Shown: positions 15,689 through 18,353 of the stretch, one piece after another
Position numbering within the stretch: position 1 is the stretch's first letter
Layout: each line of letters starts with the position of its first letter
Assembly (NCBI GenBank): GCA_003523055.1
Contig: DPHC01000002.1
Coordinates: 83,086-101,438 of the forward strand
Source of the DNA: Dehalococcoidia bacterium
Lineage (GTDB): Bacteria; Chloroflexota; Dehalococcoidia; Lucifugimonadales; UBA3495
Length of the DNA stretch: 18,353 bases
Reading direction: 5' to 3'
Notes under the pieces: generated by a model
Seen by the model: the letters and a program-made list of their open reading frames with translations, nothing else
What the model was told of the DNA's origin: nothing
Databases searched by the model: none
Translations under genes and position numbers: made by a program

Positions 15689-17430
15689 TAAGAGCCCGGT
15701 GAGTTATCGAAGTAAATGAATCTCATCTTAGGAATAGTTAAAGGTGTTAAAAAATAATTTTTGACCTCTGGTTTTATTAAAAGATACCCTTCACCATTGT
15801 TCCATAAGGGTATCCAGGGAGAATCGGATAATATTTGGTTTTCAGCGTCAGTGTATAACTGAAATCTTGATTCTATATTGTTATCTGTCCGCGCCTTCAC
15901 TAACAAAGAGTCGACTGAAGGGCTGGAATATCCTGTATGGTTATTTGGGCTATCGCTGTGAAACAGAACATCTAAGAAATTTTCAGGGTCTGGATAGTCA
16001 GATATCCAACCAACTTTAAACATTTGAAATCTTTGTTTGTTTAAATCCTGCAAAAACGTTGCCCATTCTGTTTGTTGAATATTCACCGTCAAACCCAGAA
16101 CTTGTTCCCAATCTTGTAAAATCACTTCAAGGTCCAAATCAACCGGTGCGCCAAATCCTCCAGGTATACTCAACGTAATGGGAGGCATGGCAGAGATGTC
16201 ATCACCATATTTAGATGACTTAAGCAAAGCTAAGGCTGCATCAGGATCATAGCTGTAAGGATTTATAGACGGATCATGGCCTGGGAACCCGGGAGGCAAA
16301 ATACTTTTAGCGGGTATTATTAAATTACTGTACAACGTTTCCGCAATAGCTTGTTTGTTGATAGCCATGTTTAACGCTCTTCGTACTTTTGGATCGTCGA
16401 ATGGCGGCTCGTTAACGTTCATTCCTATGTAGTTCACACTGAATGAAGGTGGAGATTGAACTACATCTGGGGCAATTTCAGAAGTAGGGTCAAGAGCTCT
16501 GTCTAGATCATCAATTCCTATTCCTGTGATATGGATTTCGTCATTTTCATACATTATGAGCCCGCTGCCACCGCTCAGAATAAGTTCAACTGTGTCAACA
16601 TTAGGTGGGCCCAGATGATAGAAATTGTTTTTAGTTAAAGTCATGTGCTCTCCCGGAACATAGGAAGATAGCATGAATGGACCAGTGCCATTTGGATTTA
16701 ACATCCATCCAGTAGGGTCTGCTTGGACGTTAAATCGGTCTAGCACAAAAGCCGTAGGATAGGTAAGTTTAGCCAAAAAATACGCCTTCGGTGAGTCTAT
16801 TTCGATTCTTATTGTCAAAGGGTCTAGAACTTGAATTCCAGAAATATCAGTTTTCTTCCCCGATAATTTTTCGGCTACTCCAACTATGTCACCTAGGTAG
16901 GTTTTGGCTACTACAGATTTGGTATTTGGGTCAGCAGCTCTTTCAAAAGACCATTTGACATCTTCTGCAAAGACTGATCGTCCATCGTGAAATTTTGCTG
17001 CCGGATTGAGTTTGAAAGTATATACAGTTCCGTCAGAGGTAATTTCCCAAGATTCAGCCAAATCAGGCACAAAATTTAAATGGGGATCAATGGTGATTAA
17101 TCCACCAAAGATCTCTACTATGACAGTGGAAGAAGTGGAATCTGAAGTTGTGTGAGGATCCAAAGTTGGAGGATCTGAATACAAACGAACAAAATTACCG
17201 CCTTGAGGGAAATTTCCTGCGTTGGTGATGTCATTATAGTTTGGGTTGTACATGATATTTGGTGGATCCACCACTGGATTTGGATCCTGACTTTTTACTT
17301 CAGCGGAAGTTTTGACGGTCTCAGGAGCAGTCCACTGTTGATCACTGTCTTCTGCAGAACAGGCGACACCGACAATCATAAACGCTAGTAATATGGGTAA
17401 AACTTTAAATTTTTCAATGTTCAATATCAA
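15688..17430 (-). CDS. ABC transporter substrate-binding lipoprotein (SBP family 5)
   Basis: A 580-residue extracellular solute-binding protein of the DppA/OppA family. A hydrophobic signal segment (about 9-22) ends at Cys24 in GVAC, an acceptable lipoprotein site, followed by an acidic linker. Typical family segments are YTFKLNPAAKFHDGRSV (about 136-152), KWSFERA, NGTGPFML and VRRALNMAINKQAIAETLY. Recognition of a peptide-like or other hydrophilic ligand is expected, but its identity is not visible. The best start is a TTG at 17430 with GGA 8 bases upstream; the only early in-frame ATG would remove the signal peptide. It lies 45 bp after the DNA-binding-protein gene and overlaps dppB by one base, so it may be transcribed with both. 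Confidence 0.94.
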   Translation of the reverse strand: MILNIEKFKVLPILLAFMIVGVACSAEDSDQQWTAPETVKTSAEVKSQDPNPVVDPPNIMYNPNYNDITNAGNFPQGGNFVRLYSDPPTLDPHTTSDSTSSTVIVEIFGGLITIDPHLNFVPDLAESWEITSDGTVYTFKLNPAAKFHDGRSVFAEDVKWSFERAADPNTKSVVAKTYLGDIVGVAEKLSGKKTDISGIQVLDPLTIRIEIDSPKAYFLAKLTYPTAFVLDRFNVQADPTGWMLNPNGTGPFMLSSYVPGEHMTLTKNNFYHLGPPNVDTVELILSGGSGLIMYENDEIHITGIGIDDLDRALDPTSEIAPDVVQSPPSFSVNYIGMNVNEPPFDDPKVRRALNMAINKQAIAETLYSNLIIPAKSILPPGFPGHDPSINPYSYDPDAALALLKSSKYGDDISAMPPITLSIPGGFGAPVDLDLEVILQDWEQVLGLTVNIQQTEWATFLQDLNKQRFQMFKVGWISDYPDPENFLDVLFHSDSPNNHTGYSSPSVDSLLVKARTDNNIESRFQLYTDAENQILSDSPWIPLWNNGEGYLLIKPEVKNYFLTPLTIPKMRFIYFDNSPGS

Positions 17431-17475
17431 TTCATTTTTCCAAATTTTAATTTTGTTAGATTGGTTTGTATCGTT

Positions 17476-17985
17476 CTATCTTAGCAAAATTGAAAGGAAA
17501 TCTGAAGAACTAGTTGCGGCAATTTTTTGAATTACCAATTTGCTTGCTTTCAAATGCTCTAGTCCGAGAGAAGTGGTCATCCAGGCGGTCTTTGCTTCTA
17601 CTCGAGAGAATTCCTGGTGAATGAATCCAGACTTTCTAGCTTGAAAGATGGCATTTCCCAATTTGGAATACCATCTCATCTTGTCTGTACTGGGAATTAA
17701 TTGAAAATCTCCAGGAAATTCGGTTTTAACTAGTTTCATTTTTGATTCAAAATTTGCAACCAATTCAGATTTAGTTAACGCCCCTTGTTTGTCCAAAAGA
17801 TCTAATATGACCACAATTAAGAATTTCATCGGGATAGCTCGTATTTTTTTTTTAATAATTTTATTTTCAACGCGTAATCCCAGAACATACCTCAAGGCAT
17901 TATCAGCGCTTCCGTGTTTTTCTGTCAGCAAATCGATTTTTTTCTTGACCTCCGACGTCACTCTTATGTTCCCGTACGATTTCAT
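17476..17985 (-). CDS. Predicted DNA-binding protein: RHH-like N-terminus plus Mrr-N-like winged helix
   Basis: A 169-residue protein I cannot assign to a named family. Residues 5-36 (NIRVTSEVKKKIDLL ... NALRYVLGL) have the strand-helix-turn-helix look of Arc/MetJ/CopG ribbon-helix-helix proteins. Residues about 52-148 resemble the Mrr N-terminal winged-helix domain: LLDKQGALTKSELV, then WYSKLGNAIFQARKSGFI and AWMTTSLGLEHL. No nuclease domain follows, so a regulatory rather than restriction role is likely. AAGGGG lies 6 bases before the ATG. A run of ten A on the coding strand separates the two domains. It is the first gene upstream of the ABC importer on the same strand and may be its regulator. 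Both domain calls are by eye and moderately uncertain. Confidence 0.7.
   Translation of the reverse strand: MKSYGNIRVTSEVKKKIDLLTEKHGSADNALRYVLGLRVENKIIKKKIRAIPMKFLIVVILDLLDKQGALTKSELVANFESKMKLVKTEFPGDFQLIPSTDKMRWYSKLGNAIFQARKSGFIHQEFSRVEAKTAWMTTSLGLEHLKASKLVIQKIAATSSSDFLSILLR
17844..17853 (-). repeat. Ten-base A homopolymer (coding strand) inside the regulator gene
   Basis: The plus strand reads ten T, so the coding strand has ten A, encoding Lys46-Lys48 and the first base of the next codon. Loss of one A gives a stop about 8 codons later (ending YELSR); gain of one A also leads to a stop some 28 codons on. Either change would leave only the N-terminal RHH-like part. Confidence 0.9.
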
Positions 17986-18073
17986 TCCATGCCCCTTATT
18001 GTATTTTTTACCAACTTATCGCCAGTCATGCAGGTTTTAGGTTTTTTATTTAATCCCAATTAATAAATGGGCA

Positions 18074-18104
18074 ATTATATATATAGAGTAGTTAGAGTTG
18101 TCAA
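18074..18104 (-). promoter_or_regulatory. Strong sigma-70-type promoter for the regulator gene/ABC operon
   Basis: On the minus strand a perfect TTGACA (18104-18099) is followed by a perfect TATAAT (18079-18074) with a 19-bp spacer; an alternative TATATA gives the standard 17-bp spacer. Transcription would start near 18067, leaving a leader of about 80 nt before the ATG at 17985. The long spacer suggests either use of the TATATA or dependence on an activator that twists the DNA. Confidence 0.6.
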
Positions 18105-18148
18105 TAATTCATCTGCTAAGACTGTTTTCGTATATAAAAAACCAATTA

Positions 18149-18190
18149 TTGTATACAGTATTATATGACTAATATATCTTCTTGTATACA
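18149..18190. promoter_or_regulatory. Two TTGTATACA repeats, each with a perfect 8-bp palindrome
   Basis: TTGTATACA occurs at 18149-18157 and 18182-18190, and each holds the self-complementary TGTATACA. Start-to-start distance is 33 bp, about three helical turns, so proteins bound at both would face the same side. They lie between the regulator promoter and the tRNA-His promoter. In DNA this AT-rich such a repeat could arise by chance. Confidence 0.4.
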
Positions 18191-18255
18191 TAAATTACAT
18201 ATTTTAAATTCCGTTTTCTTTTATAACCCACACCCTTATGTGCTTTAACGTTATG

Positions 18256-18264
18256 TGTTATAAT
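18256..18264 (+). promoter_or_regulatory. Extended -10 promoter of tRNA-His
   Basis: TGTTATAAT is a perfect extended -10 element (TGn plus TATAAT at 18259-18264). Transcription would begin about 5-6 bases before the tRNA. No good -35 is present at 16-18 bp, as expected for an extended -10 promoter. Confidence 0.65.
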
Positions 18265-18275
18265 TTCGGCTCGAT

Positions 18276-18353
18276 GGCGAGCGTAGCAAAGTGGTCTAAT
18301 GCGCCTGGTTGTGGTTCAGGAGATCGTGGGTTCGAATCCCATCGCTCGCCCCA
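18276..18353 (+). tRNA. tRNA-His (anticodon GTG)
   Basis: The sequence folds as a complete cloverleaf. An encoded G-1 (18276) faces discriminator C73, the identity mark of tRNA-His. The acceptor stem is GCGAGCG paired with CGCTCGC. The anticodon arm CCTGG-TTGTGGT-TCAGG, with one G-T pair, carries anticodon GTG at 18311-18313. The T arm is GTGGG-TTCGAAT-CCCAT, and CCA is encoded at the last three bases of the window. The gene fits entirely, ending exactly at the edge. Confidence 0.97.

Larger units (their letters stand above)
17986..18275. other. AT-rich divergent intergenic region
   Basis: These 290 bases hold no gene. They contain the minus-strand promoter at 18074-18104, alternating TATA tracts near 18076-18084 and 18131-18136, the paired TTGTATACA sites and the tRNA promoter at the right end. 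A TTATGTG heptamer is repeated at 18236-18242 and 18251-18257 across the tRNA promoter. No ORF with a credible start or family match was seen. Confidence 0.7.

Noticed and set aside
18276..18353. tRNA-His as an integration (att) site for a mobile element
   Set aside because: The window ends at the tRNA 3' end, so a repeat of that end cannot be looked for downstream. Within the window there is no integrase, transposase or duplicated tRNA tail.
1..18353. CRISPR arrays, insertion sequences, rRNA genes, riboswitches
   Set aside because: No regularly spaced repeats, transposase motifs, terminal inverted repeats, rRNA-like segments or recognisable riboswitch cores were seen on either strand.

Overview
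The window is an almost gap-free stretch of a compact, AT-rich bacterial chromosome. It carries sixteen protein genes, one of them cut by the left edge, and one tRNA. Gene content suggests a free-living heterotroph close to marine Chloroflexota (SAR202/Dehalococcoidia-like): a DUF1800/DUF1501 pair, a membrane-anchored peptidase-MA protein, many catabolic 'family-level' enzymes, and an MqnA-like protein. This placement rests on general resemblance only; no phylogenetic marker was compared, so it is inference.

Layout. (1) Bases 1-4207, minus strand: an operon transcribed typA -> DUF1800 -> DUF1501, the last truncated by the window edge. (2) 4340-7213, plus strand: alpha/beta hydrolase, metal-dependent amidohydrolase and an RraA/HMG-aldolase-like protein, closely spaced. 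(3) 7218-8147, minus: a ketopantoate-reductase-like dehydrogenase, convergent with the previous operon and divergent from the next. (4) 8241-10718, plus: DUF35 zinc-ribbon/OB protein, carboxymuconolactone-decarboxylase-like protein and a ThDP enzyme of the acetolactate synthase family. (5) 10715-12365, minus: an MqnA-like protein followed by a methylenetetrahydrofolate-reductase-like flavoprotein. (6) 12444-13787, plus: an exported gluzincin (peptidase MA) whose C-terminus looks like a cysteine-containing sorting/anchor signal. (7) 13792-17985, minus: a small DNA-binding protein (ribbon-helix-helix-like N-terminus plus Mrr-N-like winged helix), then a peptide/nickel-type ABC importer (binding lipoprotein, DppB, DppC) with no ATPase genes in view. 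(8) 17986-18275: AT-rich divergent control region. (9) 18276-18353: tRNA-His(GTG) with encoded G-1 and CCA.

How it works together. Sections 2-4 read as a catabolic block (ester or C-C hydrolysis, amidohydrolase, aldolase-like step, NAD(P)H reductase, ThDP-dependent C-C chemistry). The importer of section 7 could feed it, but no substrate can be named from sequence. Three convergent gene ends lie within 4 bp or overlap (7213/7218, 10715/10718, 13787/13792), leaving no room for separate terminators and suggesting a streamlined genome.

Most worth a second look: the RHH/Mrr-N-like regulator with a ten-base A run between its two domains and a strong promoter upstream; the Cys-TM-Arg tail of the peptidase; the reductase lacking several substrate-contacting Asn residues; and perfect palindromes in three divergent control regions.
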